Origin: an uncultured Bryobacterales bacterium
Lineage (GTDB): Bacteria > Acidobacteriota > Terriglobia > Bryobacterales > UBA6623
Direction of reading: 5' to 3'
NCBI GenBank assembly: GCA_951813605.1
Contig: OX638379.1
Location: 1,064,471-1,128,470, forward strand
Length of the DNA stretch: 64,000 nucleotides
In this document: in pieces, positions 55,467-63,571 of the stretch
Layout: every line of letters starts with the position of its first letter
Numbering within the stretch: the stretch's first letter is position 1
Translations under genes and position numbers: made by a program
The notes under the pieces: model-generated
Databases searched by the model: none
What the model saw: only the letters and a program-made list of their open reading frames with translations
What the model was told of the DNA's origin: nothing

Positions 55467-56269
55467 CGATGCCGCGCTCGGCGGGCTTGCCGGCCTTGCT
55501 GGCCGCAGCGGGATTGCAATTGGCTACTGCCGGCGGCGGGCCGGGTTCCGATGCGGAACGCCACGGCGGGATGGTCTTGATTCCGTCCGGCGACTTCACC
55601 ATGGGCCGGACATTCTCGACTTCCGACGACGCAACCGGCATGCGCCCACTGATTCTTCGCGACGACCTCCCGGCCCATGCGGTGCGAGTTGATGCGTATT
55701 GGATCGATTCCGCGGAGGTCACCCACTCCGAGTACGAGCAATTCGTGGCTGAGACCCGACGAATTACCCCCCACCACTGGCCCGGCGGCGTGATGCCGCC
55801 GGATCTGGCTGACTACCCCATCTATAACGTGGGATGGGACGATGCCAACGCATTTTGCGCTTGGGAAGGGAAGCGTCTGCCCACCGAAGCGGAATGGGAG
55901 CGTGCCGCGCGGGGGGGCTTAGACAGCTTGAGCTTTCCTTGGGGGAAGGACAAGCCGGACCGGGGCAAGGCCCGCTACTCGACGCCGGAAGGGCCCGCTC
56001 CAGGCAGGACGTATCCGCCCAACGCGTTCGGCCTTTACGATATGGCGGGAGGCGTGGCGGAATGGTGCCACGACTGGTTCGACCGTGAGTACTACGCCAC
56101 AAGCCCGGCCGAGAACCCGCAAGGCCCCGCCGAGGGGCTGTACAAGATCGTCCGGGGCGGCGCTTGGTCGGACGGCCCCAACCGCATCACCGTTTTCTTC
56201 CGCAACTGGGTGCGTCCGAACCAGCGGACTCCCAACCTCGGTTTCCGGTGTGTCCAGGATGTTCCGTGA
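55463..56269 (+). CDS. SUMF1/EgtB/PvdO-family exported protein
   Basis: A 266-268-residue formylglycine-generating-enzyme-like protein. GGMVLIPSGDFTMG opens the domain; VGWDDANAFCAWEGKRLPTEAEWERAA, MAGGVAEWCHDWF and VRGGAWSD...GFRC follow. The two active-site cysteines of true FGE, expected shortly after RGG(S/A), are absent, so it is unlikely to mature sulfatases. Other members are binding or metal enzymes. A signal-like N-terminus suggests a periplasmic site. Start is TTG 55463 (overlapping the DUF1501 stop) or ATG 55469. Its stop overlaps the next ATG by one base (TGATG). Confidence 0.82.
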   Translation: MTMPRSAGLPALLAAAGLQLATAGGGPGSDAERHGGMVLIPSGDFTMGRTFSTSDDATGMRPLILRDDLPAHAVRVDAYWIDSAEVTHSEYEQFVAETRRITPHHWPGGVMPPDLADYPIYNVGWDDANAFCAWEGKRLPTEAEWERAARGGLDSLSFPWGKDKPDRGKARYSTPEGPAPGRTYPPNAFGLYDMAGGVAEWCHDWFDREYYATSPAENPQGPAEGLYKIVRGGAWSDGPNRITVFFRNWVRPNQRTPNLGFRCVQDVP

Positions 56270-57573
56270 TGGGCGGCGTCTCGGCATCGCATCCGTCGCG
56301 GCGCGGGTTCCTTGCCAGACTGCTGGGAGCCTCGGCGGCCGCTGCTTTGCACGAGCAACTCTTCGCCTTTGGCAACAGTCCTCTCGAGATACGGAGCGTC
56401 GAACCCGTCGTCATCCGCTCGCCACGCGGCGACAAAACTCCGGATTGGTATCTGGAGATGCCTTCAATCGGAAAGGATACCGGGGGGAGCGGCCTCTGGA
56501 TTCGCCTGGACCATGCTTCGCCCAGCCGCTTTCGCGGTGTCACCCAAGCGACGCTGGTGAAGATCGTCACGAAGGACGGTCTTGTTGGGTGGGGCGAGTG
56601 CCACGCACCGGCCGCCCCGCGTGTTCACGCGACTGTGATCCGCGACCTCCTCGCGCCCATCCTCGTCGGACAGGACGCGCGCCAAGTCGAACCGCTCTGG
56701 GAACGCCTGTACTCCAGCCAGCGACTGCGCGGTTACGCCACGGGCTTCTACACGGAGTCGATCGCGGGAATCGATCTAGCTCTATGGGATTTGCTGGGGA
56801 AGTACCTCCAGCAGCCTCTTTACCGAATCCTCGGCGGTAAGTACCGAAACTCGATTCCGACCTATTCCGGCATTCGCGGCGCCACCCCGATAGCCTTGCG
56901 CGAGAACGCTCGGCATCAAATAGAGCGGGGCTTTTCCGCCGTCAAGATGGGCCTTAGCAAGGGCGCCGGCACCTCGAATGTCAAGCGCGTCGCGGCCGTC
57001 TCGGAAGCGATCGGCACCCGGGGCCAGGTGCTGGTCGACTCACTCGGGGCCTACAAGGTCCATGAGGCCCGAGCGGTGGGGGCTCGCCTTGACGATCTCA
57101 CCAATATCGGTTGGTGGGAGGACGCACTCCTTCCAGAGGACATCGCCGGGTACAGCGAGCTCAAAGCTGCTCTAAAGACGCCGCTCTGTGCCGGCGAGAC
57201 GCTTTCCAACCGGTACCAGTTCCGTGACCTGTTCGACGCTCGGGCCGTGGACATTATCAACCCCGACATCTGCCGTGCGGGAGGTGTCAGCGAGTGTCGG
57301 TGCATCGCGATTCTGGCCGATTTGCACGGGATCCTGTTTTCGCCGCACATCAGCACCGGCACAGCCCTTTACTGGGCCGCTTCGGTCCATCTCGCCGCGC
57401 ACTCGCCGAACACCGAGATCATGGAGGGCGGCACGCTTCTCGAGCGGCCATTCGGGAACGGGCTGTTGCGGGAGCCGTTGGAAGCGCTTCCCGGACAGGC
57501 CATGGTTCCCGAACGGCCAGGCATCGGCGCCGAATTCGACGAGACTGAACTGGCCCGCTTCCAAGTGGTGTGA
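56269..57573 (+). CDS. Tat-exported enolase-superfamily (mandelate racemase-type) enzyme
   Basis: A 434-residue enzyme. SRRGFLARLLGASAAAAL is a twin-arginine signal, unusual for this superfamily. The capping domain spans residues about 35-170. Barrel residues are in place: Lys226 (VKMG), metal ligands Asp257, Glu284 and Glu310, and an Asp333/His360 pair of the mandelate-racemase type. Relatives dehydrate or epimerise sugar acids using Mg. Tat export would fit folding with metal bound before translocation. The ATG at 56269 overlaps the upstream stop by one base. With the cytoplasmic homologue at 60498, the locus holds two such enzymes. Confidence 0.83.
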   Translation: MGGVSASHPSRRGFLARLLGASAAAALHEQLFAFGNSPLEIRSVEPVVIRSPRGDKTPDWYLEMPSIGKDTGGSGLWIRLDHASPSRFRGVTQATLVKIVTKDGLVGWGECHAPAAPRVHATVIRDLLAPILVGQDARQVEPLWERLYSSQRLRGYATGFYTESIAGIDLALWDLLGKYLQQPLYRILGGKYRNSIPTYSGIRGATPIALRENARHQIERGFSAVKMGLSKGAGTSNVKRVAAVSEAIGTRGQVLVDSLGAYKVHEARAVGARLDDLTNIGWWEDALLPEDIAGYSELKAALKTPLCAGETLSNRYQFRDLFDARAVDIINPDICRAGGVSECRCIAILADLHGILFSPHISTGTALYWAASVHLAAHSPNTEIMEGGTLLERPFGNGLLREPLEALPGQAMVPERPGIGAEFDETELARFQVV

Positions 57574-57575
57574 AT

Positions 57576-58835
57576 ATGTCGGCGAAGGCCATACCGAACG
57601 TCCGCTGGCGCATCGCTGCGCTGCTATTCGCCGCCACCGTGATCAACTACATCGACCGTCAGACGCTCTCTGTGCTGGCTTCGGAGATTTCGGCGGAATT
57701 GGAACTCTCGGACATCGAGTATTCCCAAGTAGTCCAAGCCTTCCTGATTTGCTACGCAGGGATGTACATGATTTGGGGCCGCATCATCGACCGATGGGGA
57801 ACCCGGGTCGCCCTTGCCGTTTCGATGGTCTGGTGGTCGCTGGCAAATGCGGCCCACGCACTCTCCAGAGGGGCGCTTGGGCTGGGTGCCTTCCGAGCGC
57901 TGCTCGGCATGGGGGAGTCGGGCAACTTCCTAGCTGCCGAGAAGGCGATCTCGGAATGGTTCCCTCCGCAGGAGCGAGGGTTCGCGAACGGCCTGGTCAA
58001 CGCGGCTGCGTCCACCGGGGCGATTCTAGCGCCGCCTCTGATCGTCTTGATTTTTTCGCAGTGGGGATGGCGCATGGCCTTCGTCGTCACGGGCGCGACG
58101 GGCTTCGTTTGGCTCGCATTCTGGCTCCGCTGGTATTGGGTCCCGGCACGTCACCCTCGTGTCACAGGCGAGGAGCGGTCTCTGATCGAGACGGCCCCCG
58201 GCGGGCCGCCCCGTCGTGCCGTGCGTTGGGGGCAGCTATTCGGGTTCCGGCAGACATGGGCGCTGTTCCTTGCACGGGTGCTGGCCGATCCGGTTTGGTG
58301 GTTCTATCTTTTCTGGCTGCCCAAGTACTTGAGCGACGAGCGGGGCTTCAGCATCGTGGCGATCGGCCTGACCACTTGGGTTCCGTTCCTGACCGCCGAT
58401 CTGGGGGCGATCGCGGGAGGCTGGCTGTCGGGTCGGCTGATCCGGCGCGGGACGGCACCGGTGCGGGCACGCAAGTGGGTGATGCTTCCGGCCGCGGCCG
58501 TCATGCCGCTCAGCCTGGTCGTGCCCGCGAGCGACTCGTCGGTGGCAGCGGTGGCGGCCATCTGCGTCGTGACGTTCGCCCACATGGCGTGGAAGACCAA
58601 CTTGATGACCATGACCAACGATGTGTACCCCACAGCCGTTGTCGGTTCGGCCGCTGGCATTGTGGGATTGGGCAGTTCCCTCGGCGGCGTGATCTTCACC
58701 GGTATTACGGGAGCCGTCGTCGAGCGCTATTCGTATACGGCGAAATTCTTCGTGATGGCGTTCTTGCATCCCATCGCACTGGCGGTGCTGCACGCCTTGG
58801 CAAAGGGTAGTGTCACGGAGGAGAGCGCGGACTGA
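57576..58835 (+). CDS. MFS transporter, anion:cation symporter (ACS) type
   Basis: A 419-residue transporter with TVINYIDRQTLSVLASEI at helix 1 and WGRIIDRWGTRVA in the first loop, both ACS marks. The family imports glucarate, galactonate, hexuronates and similar acids with protons. The ATG at 57576 follows the upstream stop by 2 bp; a GTG at 57570 overlaps it. Placed between the exported enolase-type enzyme and the cytoplasmic enzymes, it is the likely inner-membrane step of the pathway. It is much more GC-rich than the MFS gene at 34879. Confidence 0.88.
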   Translation: MSAKAIPNVRWRIAALLFAATVINYIDRQTLSVLASEISAELELSDIEYSQVVQAFLICYAGMYMIWGRIIDRWGTRVALAVSMVWWSLANAAHALSRGALGLGAFRALLGMGESGNFLAAEKAISEWFPPQERGFANGLVNAAASTGAILAPPLIVLIFSQWGWRMAFVVTGATGFVWLAFWLRWYWVPARHPRVTGEERSLIETAPGGPPRRAVRWGQLFGFRQTWALFLARVLADPVWWFYLFWLPKYLSDERGFSIVAIGLTTWVPFLTADLGAIAGGWLSGRLIRRGTAPVRARKWVMLPAAAVMPLSLVVPASDSSVAAVAAICVVTFAHMAWKTNLMTMTNDVYPTAVVGSAAGIVGLGSSLGGVIFTGITGAVVERYSYTAKFFVMAFLHPIALAVLHALAKGSVTEESAD

Positions 58836-58853
58836 TCTGCGCGGGTGGTATCG

Positions 58854-59588
58854 ATGCCGATCTCTAACGAGAGCTCTTCGACTGGCGAACTCGTGCGCGT
58901 CATGCGCCGTCGCATCTCCGACAATGTCTACGAACAACTTCTCCACGCGATTCTCGAGCATCGGTTCCAGCCCGGCGACCGCCTTTCAATACCAGCCATC
59001 GCGCGCGGAATGGATGTGAGCCAGATGCCCGTGCGGCAGGCGATCGACCGGCTCAGCGAGGAGGGGCTGGTGGACGTGCGCCCGCGAAGCGGCACTTTTG
59101 TGGCGCAGGCGGACGAACGCGAGATCGCCGAAACATTCGACATCCGGCGCGCCTTGGACCAACTGGCCGCAGAGACCGCGGTCTTGCACGTGTGCGACCA
59201 GGACCTAACGGAACTAGATGGCCTCGTGCGCCAGATGGACGATTTCGCCGCCCTGGGAAGCGAAGGGATGAGAAGCCACGATCGACTCAACTGGGAGTTT
59301 CATCTTCTTATCGTGCGGCTCTCCGGGAACGAGAAGCTCTACGAGATGTACAACCAGCTGAACGCACACCTAAAGATCGCTAACGTCCACGTCTCCAGCC
59401 TTGACTGGGCTGCGAGAGTCCCGCAGGCCCAGCGGGAGCATCGCGCGATGGTCGCTGCGCTGCGTGCCCGGTCGGCGCAGGATCTCGCCGAGGTCCTGGC
59501 CACCCATGTCCAGCGGTCCAAGGTCGCGCTCATAGCCGACATCCGTGCCGTGCAAAACCCCGCCTCCGATTCCACTGCCAATTCATAG
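58854..59588 (+). CDS. GntR/FadR-family transcriptional regulator
   Basis: A 244-residue regulator. An N-terminal winged helix (YEQLLHAILEHRFQPGDRLS, then MPVRQAIDRLSEEGLV and RSGTFVA) is followed by an all-helical FCD ligand domain with NWEFH, REHRAM and THVQRS, which carry the usual metal/ligand histidines. Such proteins sense sugar acids or other carboxylates and usually repress their own catabolic operon. It sits inside the run, 18 bp after the transporter gene. No operator was recognised in the window. ATG 58854 preferred; GTG 58845 possible. Confidence 0.88.
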   Translation: MPISNESSSTGELVRVMRRRISDNVYEQLLHAILEHRFQPGDRLSIPAIARGMDVSQMPVRQAIDRLSEEGLVDVRPRSGTFVAQADEREIAETFDIRRALDQLAAETAVLHVCDQDLTELDGLVRQMDDFAALGSEGMRSHDRLNWEFHLLIVRLSGNEKLYEMYNQLNAHLKIANVHVSSLDWAARVPQAQREHRAMVAALRARSAQDLAEVLATHVQRSKVALIADIRAVQNPASDSTANS

Positions 59589-59598
59589 GTTCCTACCG

Positions 59599-60492
59599 AT
59601 GCACTGTACATTCGCCGGCGTTTTTCCCATTCTGGTAACACCTTTCCTGGATAACGGAAGAGTCGACTTCGAAAGCCAACTCCGCGTGGTGGACCACATG
59701 CTCGCGCAGGGGGCTCACGGTCTCGGCGCCTTCGGCAACGCCGGTGAAGGATACACACTTCTGCACTCGGAGAAGCGGCGCCTGCTTGACGCGATCGTAA
59801 ATCACGTGAACGGACGGGCTCCAGTCATCGCCGGCGTGGGAGCGACGGGGAGCGACTCCGCTGTCGAGGCCTGCCGCGAAGCGGAGGGGCAGGGCGCTGC
59901 GGGACTGATGGTCCTTCCGCCGTACTACCTGCGGCCGGATGCCGAAGGCCTGCGATTCTTCTTCTCCGCGATCAGCGACGCAGTGAGCATCCCGATCATG
60001 GTCCAGGACGCGCCGATGCTTTCGCAAGTTAGCATGCCGCCGAATCTGCTGGCGAGGATGGCAAGCGAGATCGAACATGTCGAATACGCCAAGGTTGAAG
60101 CGCCGCCCACGGCGCCGAAGATCAGCAGTACTTTGGCGGCTGCCAACGGCACTCTGACATTGTTCGGCGGACTGAATGGCCAGTTCCTCGTCGAGGAATG
60201 GCAGCGTGGTGCCCGCGGCACGATGCCCGCCAGCGACATGACGGAGCTCTACGTAACGATCTGGAATGCCTTGGAGGGCGGCGACAGCGAGGAAGCCTGG
60301 AATGTCTTCCGCCGTGCGCTCCCCCTGATTCGGTTCGAATTGCAACCGGGGCTGGGCGTGTCCGCGGTTAAGCACAATCTCGTCCATGCGGGCGTCATTC
60401 GCTCCGCCCGAGTCCGGCACCCCACCCGCTCGCTGGACGTATCCGGCCTGCGGGAACTCGCGGCCTTGCGCTCCCTGGTCTTGACGGACTGA
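59599..60492 (+). CDS. DapA-family (dihydrodipicolinate synthase-like) aldolase or dehydratase
   Basis: A 297-residue class-I lyase barrel. GNAGEG replaces the usual GTTGE substrate loop, PPYYLRP holds the catalytic Tyr109/110 and YAKVEAP the Schiff-base Lys165. The family includes lysine-biosynthetic DapA, N-acetylneuraminate lyase, 2-keto-3-deoxy-sugar-acid aldolases and 5-keto-4-deoxyglucarate dehydratase. Next to an enolase-superfamily dehydratase and an ACS transporter, a 2-keto-3-deoxy acid step is the best reading. It starts 10 bp after the regulator gene and ends 5 bp before the next gene. Confidence 0.85.
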   Translation: MHCTFAGVFPILVTPFLDNGRVDFESQLRVVDHMLAQGAHGLGAFGNAGEGYTLLHSEKRRLLDAIVNHVNGRAPVIAGVGATGSDSAVEACREAEGQGAAGLMVLPPYYLRPDAEGLRFFFSAISDAVSIPIMVQDAPMLSQVSMPPNLLARMASEIEHVEYAKVEAPPTAPKISSTLAAANGTLTLFGGLNGQFLVEEWQRGARGTMPASDMTELYVTIWNALEGGDSEEAWNVFRRALPLIRFELQPGLGVSAVKHNLVHAGVIRSARVRHPTRSLDVSGLRELAALRSLVLTD

Positions 60493-60497
60493 GCCCG

Positions 60498-61730
60498 ATG
60501 TCTGCGGAGCGCATCGACGCAATAGAGGCCTTTTCGATTCGGTTGCCCCGCGATGCGAGGGCGGTCAGGGGCACGGCGGGCTCACCCACGAAGCTGGCGG
60601 CCGGGGAATTCGACTACCGGTGGTCCGAAACCAATAATTCACTGTATTCGCTGAACTTCGAGGCCGCCTTGGTCAAGGTGGCACTGGCTTCTGGACTGAC
60701 GGGTTGGGGAGAGGCGCAAGCACCGCTAGCGCCGGATGTCGCTTGCCTCATCGTCGACCAGCTGCTGCGCCCTGCTGTCGAGGGGCAGGCATTCGACGGG
60801 TCACCGGAGCGCATTGGCGACTTGAGGGACCGCATGTATTCCACGATGCGGGTCCGAGGCCAGACCGGAGGCTTCATGCTGGATGCGATCGCCGGAGTCG
60901 ACCTGGCCCTCTGGGACCTGGCGGGCAAGATCAATGATCGTCCGGTTGCGGAACTGCTTGATCCAGGCGGGCCGAGGCGGCGAATCCCTTGCTACCTATC
61001 CGGGCTGCCGGGACGCAGTAACGGGGACAGGGTCGAGCGGGCCAGAGAAGCTTGGGCCCGGGGCTTCCGAGTCTTCAAACTTTTCTACGATCGAACGGAA
61101 GCCGAGTTGTTTGACCTCGTTGACCGCTTGCTCGACGCTCTGGGACCGGACGCCATGGTCGCGGTCGACGCGCTGTGGAGGCTTGACGATTCCTCCGCGG
61201 TCACGTTTGGCAGGAAGCTCGATGATCGCGGTGCTTTGTGGCTCGAGTGCCCCCTGGCACCGGAATCCGCTCTCCCCCACGCCCAGCTAGCGGCGAAGAT
61301 CCGCACGCCGATCGCCCTGGGGGAGAGCTACCGCTCCCGGCAGGAGATGGCTCCCTTCCTCGAGTGCGGCTGCGTCCGATGGCTGCAACCCGACCTCGGT
61401 CGGTGGGGGATCACCGAGGCGGTCGCGCTCGCAAGTGAAGCTGGAGCGGGGTTGCGCATCGCTCCGCATATCAGCATCGCAATGGGACCTCAGATCGCGG
61501 CGGCCCTGCATTTCGCTGCCGCGTCGAGGGACGTGGAACTCGCCGAGTACAACCCGGACGTATTCTCGGTCGCCAACCGTTTCATCACCGAGCCGCTGGC
61601 GATCGATGGTGCCGAGTACCGCCTGCCGTCGGTGCCGGGCCTCGGCGCGGAGATTGATGAATCCGCGGTAAGAGCTGTTGCCCAGCGGCCCACTCTGGAG
61701 CGCGTCGAGAACACCTGCGATAGGCGCTAG
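60498..61730 (+). CDS. Cytoplasmic enolase-superfamily (mandelate racemase-type) enzyme
   Basis: A 410-residue enzyme with no signal peptide. Lys194 (FKLF), metal ligands Asp224, Glu250 and Glu276, and the Asp299/His324 pair define the mandelate-racemase subgroup, which includes sugar-acid dehydratases and epimerases. It begins 5 bp after the DapA-family gene. A dehydratase making the 2-keto-3-deoxy acid that the aldolase then handles is the simplest scheme. It is distinct from the exported enzyme at 56269 in both N-terminus and active-site surroundings. Confidence 0.87.
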   Translation: MSAERIDAIEAFSIRLPRDARAVRGTAGSPTKLAAGEFDYRWSETNNSLYSLNFEAALVKVALASGLTGWGEAQAPLAPDVACLIVDQLLRPAVEGQAFDGSPERIGDLRDRMYSTMRVRGQTGGFMLDAIAGVDLALWDLAGKINDRPVAELLDPGGPRRRIPCYLSGLPGRSNGDRVERAREAWARGFRVFKLFYDRTEAELFDLVDRLLDALGPDAMVAVDALWRLDDSSAVTFGRKLDDRGALWLECPLAPESALPHAQLAAKIRTPIALGESYRSRQEMAPFLECGCVRWLQPDLGRWGITEAVALASEAGAGLRIAPHISIAMGPQIAAALHFAAASRDVELAEYNPDVFSVANRFITEPLAIDGAEYRLPSVPGLGAEIDESAVRAVAQRPTLERVENTCDRR

Positions 61731-61762
61731 GACTGTCTCGGGTGGTGGTAGGCTAAGGAACC

Positions 61763-63247
61763 ATGAGAGTCTGTATTGCACTGCTTCTAACGCTCGCAAC
61801 TCCGGCTTTGTGCGAGCAGAAACTCGGGATCATCGATTTCCCTAACAGTGGAAACTCCGCTGCCCAAGACCCCTTTCTGCGCGGGGTCCTGCTGCTGCAC
61901 AATTTCGAGTACGACGATGCCGCCGTCGCGTTTCGAAATGCCCAAGCGGCGGACCCTGACTTCGCCCTGGCGTATTGGGGAGAGGCGCTTTCTCACTATC
62001 GGCCAGTTTGGGGGCGCGAAGACTTGGACAAGGGCCGAGCCGCGCTCGAGAAGGGCTCGAAGGCCAGCTCGGCTACTCCAAGGGAGCGGAAATATCTGGA
62101 AGCAGCCAGAATCGCATTCGGCGAGGGGGACCGGGAGGATCGCTGGGAGAGGTACTCCAATGCAATGGGTCGCCTCTCCGAGGCTCATCCGGGCGATCTG
62201 GAAGCCGCCAGCCTGTATGCGGTTTCGATGTTCGGCACGACGGGCGGGAAGCGCGACACTCGCACGTACATGAAGATCGGGTCGATCGCCGAAGACGTGT
62301 TCTTAGAGAACCAAGACCATCCCGGGGCTTTGCACTACCTGATCCATTCATTCGACGACCCGGTCCACGCTCCGCTCGGATTGAGATACGCGCGTCGTTA
62401 TTCCGATGTTGCTTCTTCGGCGCCGCACGCACAGCACATGCCGTCGCATATCTTCCTGGCTCTTGGAATGTGGGACGAGTGCATCTCCTCGAACATCGAC
62501 TCGTGGAATTCCTCGGAGGCGCGGGTGAAGCGGCTGGGTTTGGGCACGGACAACCGGGGCTACCACGCGCTTTGGTGGATGCAGTACGCCTACCTGCAAG
62601 TAGGAAACCTAGACAAGGCGAGCGAAAACTTATCGATCATCGAAGCGGACGCTGTGAAATCCGGCTCGCGCCTCGCCCGCAGCCATCACGCCTACCTGCG
62701 CTCGCATCTGCTGATCGATGGCGAGCAGTGGGATGCCGACCTGCGACCGGTCAAAGCCGATGGCATCGACGGCCGGGCATGGGGATCGAACGCGCTTGCG
62801 GAGGGCATGCGCGCCATCAAGACTGGGCACGTCGGCGCGGCACGAAAGTGGCTTGCGAAGCTCCAAGCCCGCAAGGGTGGGGACGCGAGAGGCTCGGAAT
62901 CTCTGCCAATCGTGGCGCTGGAGCTGGAAGGGCTGATTCTGCTTGAGGACAAAAAGCAGGAAGCAGCGGTGGACAAGCTGCGCGAAGCGACCCTGCTCGA
63001 ATCCGGGACAGCGTTTGGATACGGACCGCCATTTCCGGCCAAGCCCTCGTTCGAACTCCTAGGCGACGTGCTGATGGCAATTGACCGTCCGGAGGAAGCC
63101 CTTCAAGCCTACGAGTCCTCTTTGGAGCGGACGCCGAGGCGGGCCTTGTCACTGCTCGGGCTAAAGAAGGCTGCCGCCGCGATTGGCGACACGGACGCGG
63201 CCGAGCGGGCCACGGCGGAATTGAGAGTCTACCTGTCGCACCAGTAG
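61763..63247 (+). CDS. Exported TPR-repeat protein
   Basis: A 494-residue protein with a signal peptide (MRVCIALLLTLATPALC). FLRGVLLLHNFEYDDAAVAF, then DPDFALAYWGEALSHYRPVW and HAQHMPSHIFLALGMWDECI place it in a recognisable group of TPR proteins of unknown function found in several Gram-negative phyla. The last third has regular TPR helices (PEEALQAYESSLERTPRRAL). AAGGA lies just before the ATG. It follows the enolase-type gene by 32 bp and may belong to the same transcript, though its role there is unclear. Confidence 0.82.
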   Translation: MRVCIALLLTLATPALCEQKLGIIDFPNSGNSAAQDPFLRGVLLLHNFEYDDAAVAFRNAQAADPDFALAYWGEALSHYRPVWGREDLDKGRAALEKGSKASSATPRERKYLEAARIAFGEGDREDRWERYSNAMGRLSEAHPGDLEAASLYAVSMFGTTGGKRDTRTYMKIGSIAEDVFLENQDHPGALHYLIHSFDDPVHAPLGLRYARRYSDVASSAPHAQHMPSHIFLALGMWDECISSNIDSWNSSEARVKRLGLGTDNRGYHALWWMQYAYLQVGNLDKASENLSIIEADAVKSGSRLARSHHAYLRSHLLIDGEQWDADLRPVKADGIDGRAWGSNALAEGMRAIKTGHVGAARKWLAKLQARKGGDARGSESLPIVALELEGLILLEDKKQEAAVDKLREATLLESGTAFGYGPPFPAKPSFELLGDVLMAIDRPEEALQAYESSLERTPRRALSLLGLKKAAAAIGDTDAAERATAELRVYLSHQ

Positions 63248-63571
63248 TTCCGTCGCTCCGCTTGCGACAGCGTTGAAGATCAATACCTGCACCACGCGAG
63301 CACATAGCGGCTGATTCAATTGACGGGCGGCGTCAGTGTAATTTCGACCGCTGCCGCGAGGTCTCGGCCAGCACGGATGGCTATCGCGATTTCGATTCCG
63401 AGGGGACGTGCCACGGAAGAGAGCTTTTCGGAGATCCAGTTCCTTTCCTTCGCCGCCAAATCTTCGCTATCGACCATGCACGGCCGGCCGATCGGTCGGA
63501 TGCTGAGAGGCTGCCGAGTCCGCAGCTTGGCTGGCGGTTGCTCCGCAGGTCCGCTCCCTGGCCAATCGCTC
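63248..63571. other. Intergenic region between convergent genes, with a doubtful minus-strand frame
   Basis: GTCGC and GCGAC arms around 63253-63269 form a small hairpin after the TPR gene. A 110-codon minus-strand frame (63316-63648) overlaps the dehydrogenase end; its C-terminal half (VDSEDLAAKERNWISEKLSS) looks protein-like, but no family or ribosome site supports it. Confidence 0.3.

Noticed and set aside
55463..56269. Formylglycine-generating enzyme for the sulfatase at 39122
   Set aside because: The two active-site cysteines are missing and the genes are far apart.
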